From an uncultured Flavobacteriaceae bacterium (GTDB lineage Bacteria > Bacteroidota > Bacteroidia > Flavobacteriales > Flavobacteriaceae), in NCBI GenBank assembly GCA_937923735.1, contig CALDUJ010000153.1, positions 1-34,207 of the forward strand: DNA of 34,207 bases. The letters are read 5' to 3'. The notes beneath the pieces are model-generated. The model saw only the letters and a list, made by a program, of their open reading frames with translations. It ran no database searches and had not been told where the DNA came from. Shown here piece after piece: positions 17,243 through 25,881 of this stretch. The first letter of the stretch is position 1. Every line of letters starts with the position of its first letter. Both the position numbers and the translations under genes were made by a program.

Positions 17243-17719
17243 ATGTATTTTAAAGAATTTGATATACGATGGAGTGATATTGATGCCAATAGGCATCTTG
17301 CAAACTCAGCTTACATAAATTTTATGAGTCATACTCGTATGGGGTTCTTTATTGACAAAGGAATTACTCAGGAGCAGTTGGCAAAATTCAATATAGGTCC
17401 AGTCGTTTTTTATGAGCATATCTACTATTTTAAAGAAGTGTTTCAAGGTAAGCCTGTTCGTGTGAGTCTTGAAGTGACAGGATTGAGCGAAGATGGTGGT
17501 TTTTTTGAATTCGCTCATAATTTTTACGACCATAAAGGAAGAAACCTTGCACATTGCGAAATACTTGGCGCATGGATTGATCTTAAAAGCAGAAAGCTGA
17601 CTTCTTTTCCGAAAGAATTAGAATACATAATAGATGATTTTCCGAAAGCTAAAAACTTTAGAATTCTTACTAAAGAAGACACGCGCAAATACGGAAAGAA
17701 ACCAGTAAATCTTATTTAA
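17243..17719 (+). CDS. Acyl-CoA thioesterase, hotdog-fold (4HBT) family
   Basis: MYFKEFDIRWSDIDANRHLANSAYINFMSHTRMGFF, typical 4HBT motif; start moved from 17189 to 17243. Confidence 0.88.
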   Translation: MYFKEFDIRWSDIDANRHLANSAYINFMSHTRMGFFIDKGITQEQLAKFNIGPVVFYEHIYYFKEVFQGKPVRVSLEVTGLSEDGGFFEFAHNFYDHKGRNLAHCEILGAWIDLKSRKLTSFPKELEYIIDDFPKAKNFRILTKEDTRKYGKKPVNLI

Positions 17720-18845
17720 AAGGATGGTGTTGTTTGAAAGATTTTATCTTCACGTTAGAAGCCAGAGGCTTTATAAAGTGATTAGGTATAGTTCTTTTAT
17801 GTCTGAAATAGCATATTAAATCTTCTGGTTCTGCACCAAGTGTGCTTTTAATTTCTGAAGCTGTTCTTCCTAGGTTTATTCTTTTAGAATTGTATTCGAT
17901 TCCCAATCTTACATAATCATTCAAAATTCTCGGGTAAATGGCAAACTTCTTATTTAAAGAATAGTCGAGTCCTATAAAATGTGCATCCAAATTTTCTTGA
18001 TTAACCATTGCCGAAAGAAAGCCAACTAGTTTCTCTTCAAAAAAATAACCCTTAACAATGAATTTGTCTTTATACACGGCTTTCAAATTGGTATAGGTGT
18101 TTAAATTTAGAATCTGCGCATTGAAATTAGCGTTAGCAATAGTATTTTCGTATAATTTCTGGAGTTCGTTTTTGTGTTTGGCAATATCCTCATTCGTAAA
18201 TAATTTGGCAACCAAAGATTCACTTTTGGAATCTGCCTTATTAGCTTTTACACGGTATTTAGATTTGAGGGCGTTTTTATAATCTTCAAAAGCGTTCCAT
18301 TCTGGCTTAAGAGATATAATCATATTAGGTTCTACTTGCATGGATGCATAATTAAAACCTTTCAATTCATCCGTAATATAAAGTGATTCTTCCTTAAAGT
18401 CCTTAATAAAAATGCCATGCATTCTCTGAGATTTGGAAAGCTTCTTTACAGCTTTGGCAATAGCTCTAAAAGTTTTCTTCTTATCTTGTCCTTCTCTTAA
18501 GAATGTCCCATATTCCCCACTTAAAAACACATTGCCAACGAATAAAATTTTGATTTGATTATTGCAAAACATACGATTAGCAGCATTCTTTAACCATTCA
18601 GAAATCTTAATGTTTTTTGTAATGGTTTCTACACTAATTGAAACTAACTGAGTATTGGCAAATGCTACAGGTTTGTCTTCATCAAAAATGATGATGTAGG
18701 TAAAAGAAATATCTTCATTTGCTGCTTCAAAAGTCTTCAAAAAATCGGGCGTATAATATTTATTATCGCAGCACCCTAAGGCATCCCAATATTTAGAATC
18801 AATATCGTCTACTGAATCATAGAATATAGGAATCAAACTACTCAC
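17712..18845 (-). CDS. GNAT/BioF2-like (FemAB-related) acetyltransferase family protein
   Basis: YYTPDFLKTFEAAN...YKNALKSKYRVKANKADSKS...KGYFFEEKLVGFLSAMVNQ...INLGRTASEIKSTLGAEP. Confidence 0.65.
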   Translation of the reverse strand: MSSLIPIFYDSVDDIDSKYWDALGCCDNKYYTPDFLKTFEAANEDISFTYIIIFDEDKPVAFANTQLVSISVETITKNIKISEWLKNAANRMFCNNQIKILFVGNVFLSGEYGTFLREGQDKKKTFRAIAKAVKKLSKSQRMHGIFIKDFKEESLYITDELKGFNYASMQVEPNMIISLKPEWNAFEDYKNALKSKYRVKANKADSKSESLVAKLFTNEDIAKHKNELQKLYENTIANANFNAQILNLNTYTNLKAVYKDKFIVKGYFFEEKLVGFLSAMVNQENLDAHFIGLDYSLNKKFAIYPRILNDYVRLGIEYNSKRINLGRTASEIKSTLGAEPEDLICYFRHKRTIPNHFIKPLASNVKIKSFKQHHPFK

Positions 18846-19741
18846 GTAATAGGTTTTGGTTGTTGGTTATAAGATACAAGATATACGCCTGCAAAAATAA
18901 GAAGGGCTGCACTAATCTTAACAATTCCTATTGAATCTACACCCATAAGCATAGCAAAAATGCCTGCTAAAACAGGTTGTATATAAATAAATGTACCCAC
19001 TGTAGATGCCTTTAACCTGCTCAGGGCTAAAGGATTTAGAACATATGTGCCAAAAGTAGCACCGACCACTATAAAAATTACGGAGAAAGACACATATGGT
19101 GTGAAATTTTGCCAATCCACTTCACTAAATTCGGTAATTCCTAGTGGTGTAACTAATAGTATTCCGAACAAAAACAACCATTTCATAAATGTAAAGGGAT
19201 GGTATTTTACGGTCAATTTTTTTATGAGGATAATATAAATACTGTAAAAAACAGCATTCAAGAAAATAAAAAGATTCCCAAGCAATATATTATCGGCCGC
19301 ACGTTCTGATTTTCCATAAACTGTTAATACAATGGCGCCTATACAACCCAGTATGACACCTACAATTTTTAATCGTGTAATTTTTTCTTTTAAGAAAAAA
19401 GAAGACATTAAAAGAATAATAATAGGGGAAGATGTCATTATAACCGATGCATGCACTGGAGAGGTATACTCTAAACCTTTCAAAAAGAAAACCATATTAA
19501 TCCCAACGCCACAAACAGCAGCGTAGAAAAATTTGAGATAATCTTTTCTGTCAACTTTTTCAGATTTATAGAATAAACCTAATAACCAGAATAATATAAC
19601 AGCGCCCAAAACTCTAGCAAATACCAAACCCATTGGCTTTACGTAACCTTCGTTCATAACAAACTTTGCAAAGGTGTAGTTTAAGGCATAAAGCAATTGC
19701 ACCATGAAAAGCGCTACTAATGCAAGAGATCTACTTTTCAT
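18842..19741 (-). CDS. DMT superfamily (EamA) transporter
   Basis: About ten hydrophobic segments, EamA-like SPIIILLMSSFFLKEKITRLKIVGVILGCIGAIVL. Confidence 0.9.
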   Translation of the reverse strand: MKSRSLALVALFMVQLLYALNYTFAKFVMNEGYVKPMGLVFARVLGAVILFWLLGLFYKSEKVDRKDYLKFFYAAVCGVGINMVFFLKGLEYTSPVHASVIMTSSPIIILLMSSFFLKEKITRLKIVGVILGCIGAIVLTVYGKSERAADNILLGNLFIFLNAVFYSIYIILIKKLTVKYHPFTFMKWLFLFGILLVTPLGITEFSEVDWQNFTPYVSFSVIFIVVGATFGTYVLNPLALSRLKASTVGTFIYIQPVLAGIFAMLMGVDSIGIVKISAALLIFAGVYLVSYNQQPKPIT

Positions 19742-20087
19742 TAATGGCTAATTTGGCAGCTTCAACAGTAGATTTACTGTTACCAATAAAAATGAAGTCA
19801 TTAAATAAGATAACTGGGCGACTCAAAAATGTATAATGCTCAAGTATAAATGCCTTGTAGTTTTCTTCTTTTAAATTCTCATACTTCAAATTACGCTCCT
19901 TGTATAGCTTTGCTCGCTTACTAAACAATGATTCATAATTGCCAGCTAAGGCTTTCATTTCTTCAATTTGCTTAACCGTAATGGGTTCTGTTTTTATGTC
20001 TTGAAGTACAAAGTCAGAATCGACATTAAGCTCTTTCAATATCCTGACGCAGGTACTACAGGTCTTGAGGTAATATATTTTCTTCAT
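19731..20087 (-). CDS. ArsC/Spx-family thioredoxin-fold protein
   Basis: YYLKTCSTCVRILKELN, FSKRAKLYKERNLK, FLSRPVILFNDFIFIGNS. Confidence 0.85.
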   Translation of the reverse strand: MKKIYYLKTCSTCVRILKELNVDSDFVLQDIKTEPITVKQIEEMKALAGNYESLFSKRAKLYKERNLKYENLKEENYKAFILEHYTFLSRPVILFNDFIFIGNSKSTVEAAKLAINEK

Positions 20088-20148
20088 ATAGCAAAGTAAG
20101 GCTATTTCAGACTAAAATAATTACATTTACCATGAAAATCATCAACAT

Positions 20149-21414
20149 ATGGATTACTACTCTATTGCCACAATCTTAATTGTATTATCGGCTGTTTTTG
20201 GATATTTAAATGTCCGCTTTTTAAAACTGCCTATCACCATTGGTTTAATGGTTATAACAATCCTTTTTACTTTGATTGTCTTAGGTATTAGTTATTTTGA
20301 TGATACGCTTTTGATTCGCGAAAGAGAACTCATTTCTCAAATAGATTTTAAAACAGTGCTTCTCGATATCATGCTATCTTTCTTGTTATTTGCCGGAGCT
20401 TTACATACCAATTTCGAGCAGCTTAAAATACAACGTTGGCCTATTTTGGTTTTTGCTACACTTGGCGTTTTAGTTTCTACATTTCTAGTAGGTATTATTA
20501 TGTATTTCGTATTACAATTTGTAGGTTTACCAGTTGCGTTTATTTATTGCTTGCTCTTTGGGGCTTTAATTTCGCCAACAGACCCAATTGCTGTTCTAGG
20601 AATCTTAAAACAAGCTGGGGCTCCAAAAAAATTAGAAACTAAGATTGTTGGAGAATCCTTATTTAATGATGGTGTAGGCGTTGTTGTGTTTCTAACTATA
20701 TATGCAATTGCTAAAGATGGTGGTGATGTCTCTTTTGCTTATATCGCTGAAATGTTTGCTGTTGAAGTTCTTGGAGGAATTGCCTTGGGATTACTATTAG
20801 GTTGGATTACATATAGGCTAATGAAATCTATTGACGATTATGATGTTGAAGTAATTATTACTATTGCTGCAGTAATGGGAGGAACACTACTTGCCCAAAA
20901 ACTACACACATCGGCTCCTTTAGCAATGGTAGCCTGCGGGTTGATGGTTGGAAATGACACTATTAGAAATACAGCAATGAGTGAAATTACCGAAACTTAT
21001 GTCGATAAGTTTTGGGAGCTAGTAGATGTCTTATTAAACACCTTGCTATTTGTTCTTATTGGTATGGAAATACTAATGTTGACTTTCGATGGTCAATTTA
21101 TTTTAGCTGGAATTATAGCTATCCCAATTGTATTAGCATGTAGATATATTTCCCTTTGGGGGCCAATAAAATTCTTTCAAAAGAAGTTGGATTTTGTGCC
21201 TAAAACTAATTTAATAATGACTTGGGGAGGTTTGAGAGGTGGTATCTCTATTGCCTTAGCGTTAAGTTTAACAGCTGATATGCACAAGGAGCTATTCCTC
21301 GTAGTGACATACATGATAGTTGCTTTCTCGATTATTTGTCAAGGCCTTACTGTTGGCCCTTTAATTAAAAGGTTCACAAAAGATATTGCTAGTGAACTTT
21401 CAGATGGTCATTAA
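20149..21414 (+). CDS. Sodium:proton antiporter, CPA1 family
   Basis: LLFGALISPTDPIAVLGILKQAGAPKKLETKIVGESLFNDGVGVVVF; MTWGGLRGGISIALALSL. Confidence 0.95.
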   Translation: MDYYSIATILIVLSAVFGYLNVRFLKLPITIGLMVITILFTLIVLGISYFDDTLLIRERELISQIDFKTVLLDIMLSFLLFAGALHTNFEQLKIQRWPILVFATLGVLVSTFLVGIIMYFVLQFVGLPVAFIYCLLFGALISPTDPIAVLGILKQAGAPKKLETKIVGESLFNDGVGVVVFLTIYAIAKDGGDVSFAYIAEMFAVEVLGGIALGLLLGWITYRLMKSIDDYDVEVIITIAAVMGGTLLAQKLHTSAPLAMVACGLMVGNDTIRNTAMSEITETYVDKFWELVDVLLNTLLFVLIGMEILMLTFDGQFILAGIIAIPIVLACRYISLWGPIKFFQKKLDFVPKTNLIMTWGGLRGGISIALALSLTADMHKELFLVVTYMIVAFSIICQGLTVGPLIKRFTKDIASELSDGH

Positions 21415-22105
21415 GTTCTTCGTATGGGATAGTGAATTCTACTATTTCGTTCAAACTCTTAGCTGATGCAAAAGCTTGATATAGAATAATTACTCCGTCA
21501 TCATTAAATCCGATAGTAGCGGGTAAATAAAATTCATCACCAAACAGAAATCCTTCATAATTGTCAACATCTTTAATAACTCTCCTAAAATGTCGTTTAA
21601 CCAAGGAATGAAAAGAATCATTGTTTACAACCAAATCTTCAATTTTAAAAACGAGCCCGTTTAAGGTGTTAAAATTCAAAAAATATATATTGTTATTGCC
21701 ATGCGCTCCACCAGTATTAGTATATGTATTAATGGCGATACTAACAATTTCAGAAGACTGATAAATTACTTCACCATCGACAAGCACCTCCCATGGCTGC
21801 AATACATCTGGAAATTCCTCATTAAATGCTTTATTCTCTTTGCTAAAAGTGTTTAGTGCTTCTTCAATTGACTTTATTTTAAAATCATCCCCATAGTCAT
21901 TTATTGATCTTGCCACAAAATGTTCTATCCCTTCATTTATTAATTTCGAGACTTTACTGTTCTCATCAAACTTTGGGATATTAATATCAATAATAGTTGC
22001 CTCTTCCGAAGCAAAATTCGTTTCAGAAAAGATTAAAGGTTTCTCTTCATTTTCACAAGAAAAAAAAGTTATAAAAAAGATTAGGAATAAGGTGGTTTTT
22101 TTCAA
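21389..22105 (-). CDS. DUF3298/RsiV-like lipoprotein
   Basis: Lipobox (FITFFSCEN), TYTNTGGAHGNNNIYFLNFNTLNG...FTIPYEELNDHL typical of DUF3298/DUF4163. Confidence 0.8.
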   Translation of the reverse strand: MKKTTLFLIFFITFFSCENEEKPLIFSETNFASEEATIIDINIPKFDENSKVSKLINEGIEHFVARSINDYGDDFKIKSIEEALNTFSKENKAFNEEFPDVLQPWEVLVDGEVIYQSSEIVSIAINTYTNTGGAHGNNNIYFLNFNTLNGLVFKIEDLVVNNDSFHSLVKRHFRRVIKDVDNYEGFLFGDEFYLPATIGFNDDGVIILYQAFASAKSLNEIVEFTIPYEELNDHLKVH

Positions 22106-22150
22106 AGCGTAAGAAAATCGTTAAACATAGACTAAAGGTATCGCATACAT

Positions 22151-22180
22151 TTGAATACAACGAATTATAAATTACTTTTG
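22151..22180 (+). promoter_or_regulatory. Bacteroidota-type promoter TTG-N19-TACTTTTG
   Basis: TTG at 22151-22153 and TACTTTTG at 22173-22180, spacing 19 nt, ATG 22199 downstream. Confidence 0.6.
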
Positions 22181-22198
22181 TTGCAAATAATCAAGGAA

Positions 22199-23338
22199 AT
22201 GAAATTCAATACAAAAACAATACATGGAGGACAAGAACATGACCCAGCTTACGGGTCTGTTATGCCACCTATATATCAAACCTCTACTTACGCTCAAAGT
22301 ACGCCAGGAGGACACAAAGGTTACGAATACTCAAGAACACATAACCCAACTCGTAATGCTTTGGAAAATGCATTTGCAAGTATAGAAAACGGAAAATACG
22401 GACTTGCGTTTGGTTCAGGATTAGCAGCTATTGATGCTGTTATTAAACTACTAAAGCCTGGAGATGAAGTAATTTCCACTAACGATTTATATGGAGGAAC
22501 TTACCGACTTTTTACGAAAATATTTGAAGGGTTTGGCATCAAGTTTCATTTTATCGGCATGCAAAATGCTGATAATATTGAGTCTTATGTAAATCAGAAT
22601 ACGAAGCTCATTTGGGTAGAGACACCAACTAACCCTATGATGAATATTATTGATATAAAATCAGTAAGTAAAGTTGCCAAAAAACATGATATTATACTTG
22701 CTGTAGATAATACGTTTGCAACACCTTATTTACAGGTCCCTTTAGATTTGGGAGCAGATATAGTTATGCATTCGGCTACTAAATATCTTGGTGGACATAG
22801 TGATGTTGTTATGGGTGCATTGATTGTTAAGGATAAAGAATTGGCGGATAAGCTTTACTTTATTCAAAATGCAAGTGGAGCAGTATGTGGGCCACAAGAT
22901 AGTTTCTTAGTACTTCGTGGTATTAAAACATTACACGTTCGTATGCAGCGTCATTGCGAAAACGGGAAGGCAGTTGCTGAGTATTTAAGAACGCATCCAA
23001 AAATTGAAAAAGTTTACTGGCCAGGTTTTGAAGATCATCCTAATCATAATATTGCCAGAGAACAAATGAAAGATTTTGGAGGCATGATATCTTTTGTGAC
23101 TAAAGGCAATGATTACAACGAAGCTGTGAAAATTGTTGAAAAACTTAAAGTATTCACTTTGGCAGAATCTCTTGGAGGAGTGGAGTCTCTTTCAGGTCAT
23201 CCAGCAAGCATGACGCATGCGAGTATTCCTAAAGAAGAACGTGAAAAAACAGGTGTTGTAGATTCTCTTATAAGATTAAGTGTAGGCATTGAAGATGAAG
23301 ATGATTTGATTGCTGATTTAAAACAAGCAATAGGATAA
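22199..23338 (+). CDS. Cystathionine gamma-synthase / Cys-Met metabolism PLP enzyme
   Basis: MKFNTKTIHGGQEHDPAYGSVMPPIYQTSTYAQ, VDNTFATPYLQVPLDLGADIVMHSATKYLGGHSDVVMG. Track start 22151 is a TTG that coincides with the putative -33 box. Confidence 0.92.
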   Translation: MKFNTKTIHGGQEHDPAYGSVMPPIYQTSTYAQSTPGGHKGYEYSRTHNPTRNALENAFASIENGKYGLAFGSGLAAIDAVIKLLKPGDEVISTNDLYGGTYRLFTKIFEGFGIKFHFIGMQNADNIESYVNQNTKLIWVETPTNPMMNIIDIKSVSKVAKKHDIILAVDNTFATPYLQVPLDLGADIVMHSATKYLGGHSDVVMGALIVKDKELADKLYFIQNASGAVCGPQDSFLVLRGIKTLHVRMQRHCENGKAVAEYLRTHPKIEKVYWPGFEDHPNHNIAREQMKDFGGMISFVTKGNDYNEAVKIVEKLKVFTLAESLGGVESLSGHPASMTHASIPKEEREKTGVVDSLIRLSVGIEDEDDLIADLKQAIG

Positions 23339-23345
23339 AAAAGAT

Positions 23346-23374
23346 AAGAGCGGATTCTCCAATCCGCTCTTTTA
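23346..23374 (+). terminator. Intrinsic terminator
   Basis: AAGAGCGGATT-CTCC-AATCCGCTCTTTT. Confidence 0.85.
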
Positions 23375-23406
23375 ACTAACTAATCAAATAAAGATCAATA
23401 GGACTA

Positions 23407-24186
23407 TTAATCTAGGTAATACACATAGCCAACGTTTAGAAATACAAGCCAATCGTTAGCTTTATCTTGTATGTTATCATGGTTCAATCCATCTGTCCAA
23501 TTAGAAAAGAAGTATTGCCATCTTAAATCCACCAGTAAATCCGATAGAATCGTTAATTTATATCTTGTCCCAACACTAGCCACTACGGACCAAGTTGTGC
23601 CAGAATCATTACTAAAACCACCATTTTGAAATTCGTAGAATATATTATCTTGATTATTTATATCGCCATCTCCATATGTTGTCTTAGCCGATGGGTTATA
23701 GTAAGTAAATTGTCCTCCTAAGCTAGCATAAGGTGCTATTTTGTAGGCTCCAGCTGAAAAATCACGGATACTTAAAGGAAACCATTCCAATTGCGTTCCT
23801 ATACTTAAATTGCTTGCTTCACCTTGCATAAGTCTTAGTTTTCTTGCTTCTTCTGAAGTCTTTTCAGATTCAGGGCCAAAATGATTTAAAGTAGTCTTAA
23901 TATAAGATACTTCATTTCTGAGCTTAAAGTGATCATTAAAGTAAGTGTCAGTAGTATAACAATTACAATCTGCTCGATACGAGAAGTTCAAGTAGTGGAT
24001 AACTCCAACACCTATACCGGTATTTCCCTTATTTGTATCCCAATCTTTTCTTTCTCCGTAATCAGACTGATAAGCGACAGGACCAGCTATAATTCCAACC
24101 TCATGGGAAAACCCAAACTGAGGGAATACAGAGTATATACCAGCAAAAAAGCAGAATAAAACAACTAAATGTTTTAGTTTGAACAT
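23407..24186 (-). CDS. Flavobacterial outer-membrane-like protein (resembles the family I recall as THC0290_0291)
   Basis: Signal peptide then FGFSHEVGIIAGPVAYQSDYGER, alternating beta-strand-like pattern, RADCNCYTTDTYFNDHFKLRNEVSY, aromatic-ended C-terminus. Confidence 0.6.
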   Translation of the reverse strand: MFKLKHLVVLFCFFAGIYSVFPQFGFSHEVGIIAGPVAYQSDYGERKDWDTNKGNTGIGVGVIHYLNFSYRADCNCYTTDTYFNDHFKLRNEVSYIKTTLNHFGPESEKTSEEARKLRLMQGEASNLSIGTQLEWFPLSIRDFSAGAYKIAPYASLGGQFTYYNPSAKTTYGDGDINNQDNIFYEFQNGGFSNDSGTTWSVVASVGTRYKLTILSDLLVDLRWQYFFSNWTDGLNHDNIQDKANDWLVFLNVGYVYYLD

Positions 24187-24423
24187 AGTAGGTTAAATTT
24201 ATGTTGAGGGCTTTAACGTGAACAAATATATAAAAACTCGATAAACTAACAAATAAATACGATAAAATGCATGAAATTATTTTTTGAGAATGCTCAATGA
24301 CGTCAAAAAAGAAACCTAATTCATAATTACGAATTTGAAAAAAAAGATTAGTAATTTTTCAGGATATCTTATATTTGCCTCACTAATCAAGTATCAAATT
24401 ATTAAATCATTAAATTTTTTCTA

Positions 24424-25767
24424 ATGAAAGCAAAAATTGAAGCATTTATGGATGAGGTGAAGACCCGTAATGGTCATGAGCCAGAATTCATACAGGCAGT
24501 GCAAGAAGTTGCAGAAACGGTAATTCCTTACATTGCTAAACATAAAATATATAACGGTAAAAACATTCTTTTAAGGATGGTCGAACCAGAGCGACTAATT
24601 TCATTTAGAGTTGCATGGGTAGATGATGATGGTGAAATACATGTGAATCGTGGTTATCGTATTCAAATGAATTCTGCTATTGGCCCATATAAAGGGGGAT
24701 TGCGCTTCCATCCAACTGTAAATGCTAGTATTCTTAAGTTTTTAGCTTTTGAGCAAGTATTTAAAAATAGTTTAACCACATTGCCTATGGGTGGTGGTAA
24801 AGGAGGTTCAGATTTTGACCCGAAAGGAAAATCTGATGATGAAGTGATGCGCTTTTGTCATGCTTTTATGCTAGAACTAAATAGACATGTAGGACCTAAT
24901 ACTGACGTTCCTGCAGGAGATATAGGTGTTGGAGCTCGAGAAATAGGCTTTCTTTTCGGGATGTATAAAAAAATAAGAAATGAGTTCACAGGTGTTTTAA
25001 CCGGAAAAGGACTCTCTTGGGGAGGCTCTAAAATTAGACCAGAAGCTACTGGTTACGGCACGGTTTATTTCGCGCAAAGTATGCTTAAAACCAAAAACGA
25101 AAATTTTGAAGGTAAAACCGTGGTTATATCAGGTTCAGGTAATGTAGCGCAGTTTGCGGCTCAAAAAGCAATTGCTCTTGGCGCAAAAGTAGTGACATTA
25201 TCAGATTCTGGAGGTTATATCTATGATAAAGATGGGATTGATGAAGATAAATTGGCTTTTGTAATGGACTTAAAAAATAATAAGAGAGGGCGTATCTCTG
25301 AATATATTGAACACTATAAATCTGCTGAGTATCACAAAGGTAAAACACCTTGGGAAGTAAAGTGTGATGTCGCTTTACCGTGCGCTACTCAAAATGAGCT
25401 TAATGCAGAAGACGCCAAAACACTTTTAAGTAATGGATGTATTTGCGTTGCGGAAGGCGCAAATATGCCGTCTACTACTGATGCTGTTCATGAGTTTATC
25501 AAGGCAAAAATACTATTTGCTCCAGGAAAAGCTTCAAATGCTGGCGGTGTGGCAACCTCTGGTCTTGAAATGTCTCAAAATTCATTAAGAATAAGTTGGA
25601 CCAGAGAAGAAGTAGATGCTCGACTTAAAGATATTATGGAGGATATTCACGAATCTTGTATCGAGTATGGTAAACAAGAAGATGGCTTTGTAGACTATGT
25701 TAAGGGAGCAAATATAGCAGGCTTTGTGAAAGTTGCAGATGCTATGTTGGCTCAAGGAGTTATATAA
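24424..25767 (+). CDS. gdhA: NADP-specific glutamate dehydrogenase
   Basis: PYKGGLRFHPTVNASILKFLAFEQVFKNSLTTLPMGGGKGGSDFDPKGKSDDEVMRFCHAFM; 447 aa. Confidence 0.97.
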   Translation: MKAKIEAFMDEVKTRNGHEPEFIQAVQEVAETVIPYIAKHKIYNGKNILLRMVEPERLISFRVAWVDDDGEIHVNRGYRIQMNSAIGPYKGGLRFHPTVNASILKFLAFEQVFKNSLTTLPMGGGKGGSDFDPKGKSDDEVMRFCHAFMLELNRHVGPNTDVPAGDIGVGAREIGFLFGMYKKIRNEFTGVLTGKGLSWGGSKIRPEATGYGTVYFAQSMLKTKNENFEGKTVVISGSGNVAQFAAQKAIALGAKVVTLSDSGGYIYDKDGIDEDKLAFVMDLKNNKRGRISEYIEHYKSAEYHKGKTPWEVKCDVALPCATQNELNAEDAKTLLSNGCICVAEGANMPSTTDAVHEFIKAKILFAPGKASNAGGVATSGLEMSQNSLRISWTREEVDARLKDIMEDIHESCIEYGKQEDGFVDYVKGANIAGFVKVADAMLAQGVI

Positions 25768-25786
25768 TTTAATACTTAATAGCTTT

Positions 25787-25825
25787 AAAGCCTTTACTAT
25801 TATTTAAGTAAGGGCTTTTTTTCGT
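25787..25825 (+). terminator. Intrinsic terminator after gdhA
   Basis: AAAGCCTTTACT ... AGTAAGGGCTTTTTTT, 12-bp stem with one G-U. Confidence 0.7.
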
Positions 25826-25881
25826 TTTATATGATTTTTCGTTTAGTTTCGTTATATCTTTAGATAGATTTAAATAGTGCG

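Noticed and set aside
19731-20087. ArsC-like protein as evidence of an arsenic resistance operon
   Set aside because: No arsR, arsB/acr3 or other ars genes nearby; neighbours are EamA and GNAT-like proteins, and ArsC/Spx-fold proteins have varied roles.
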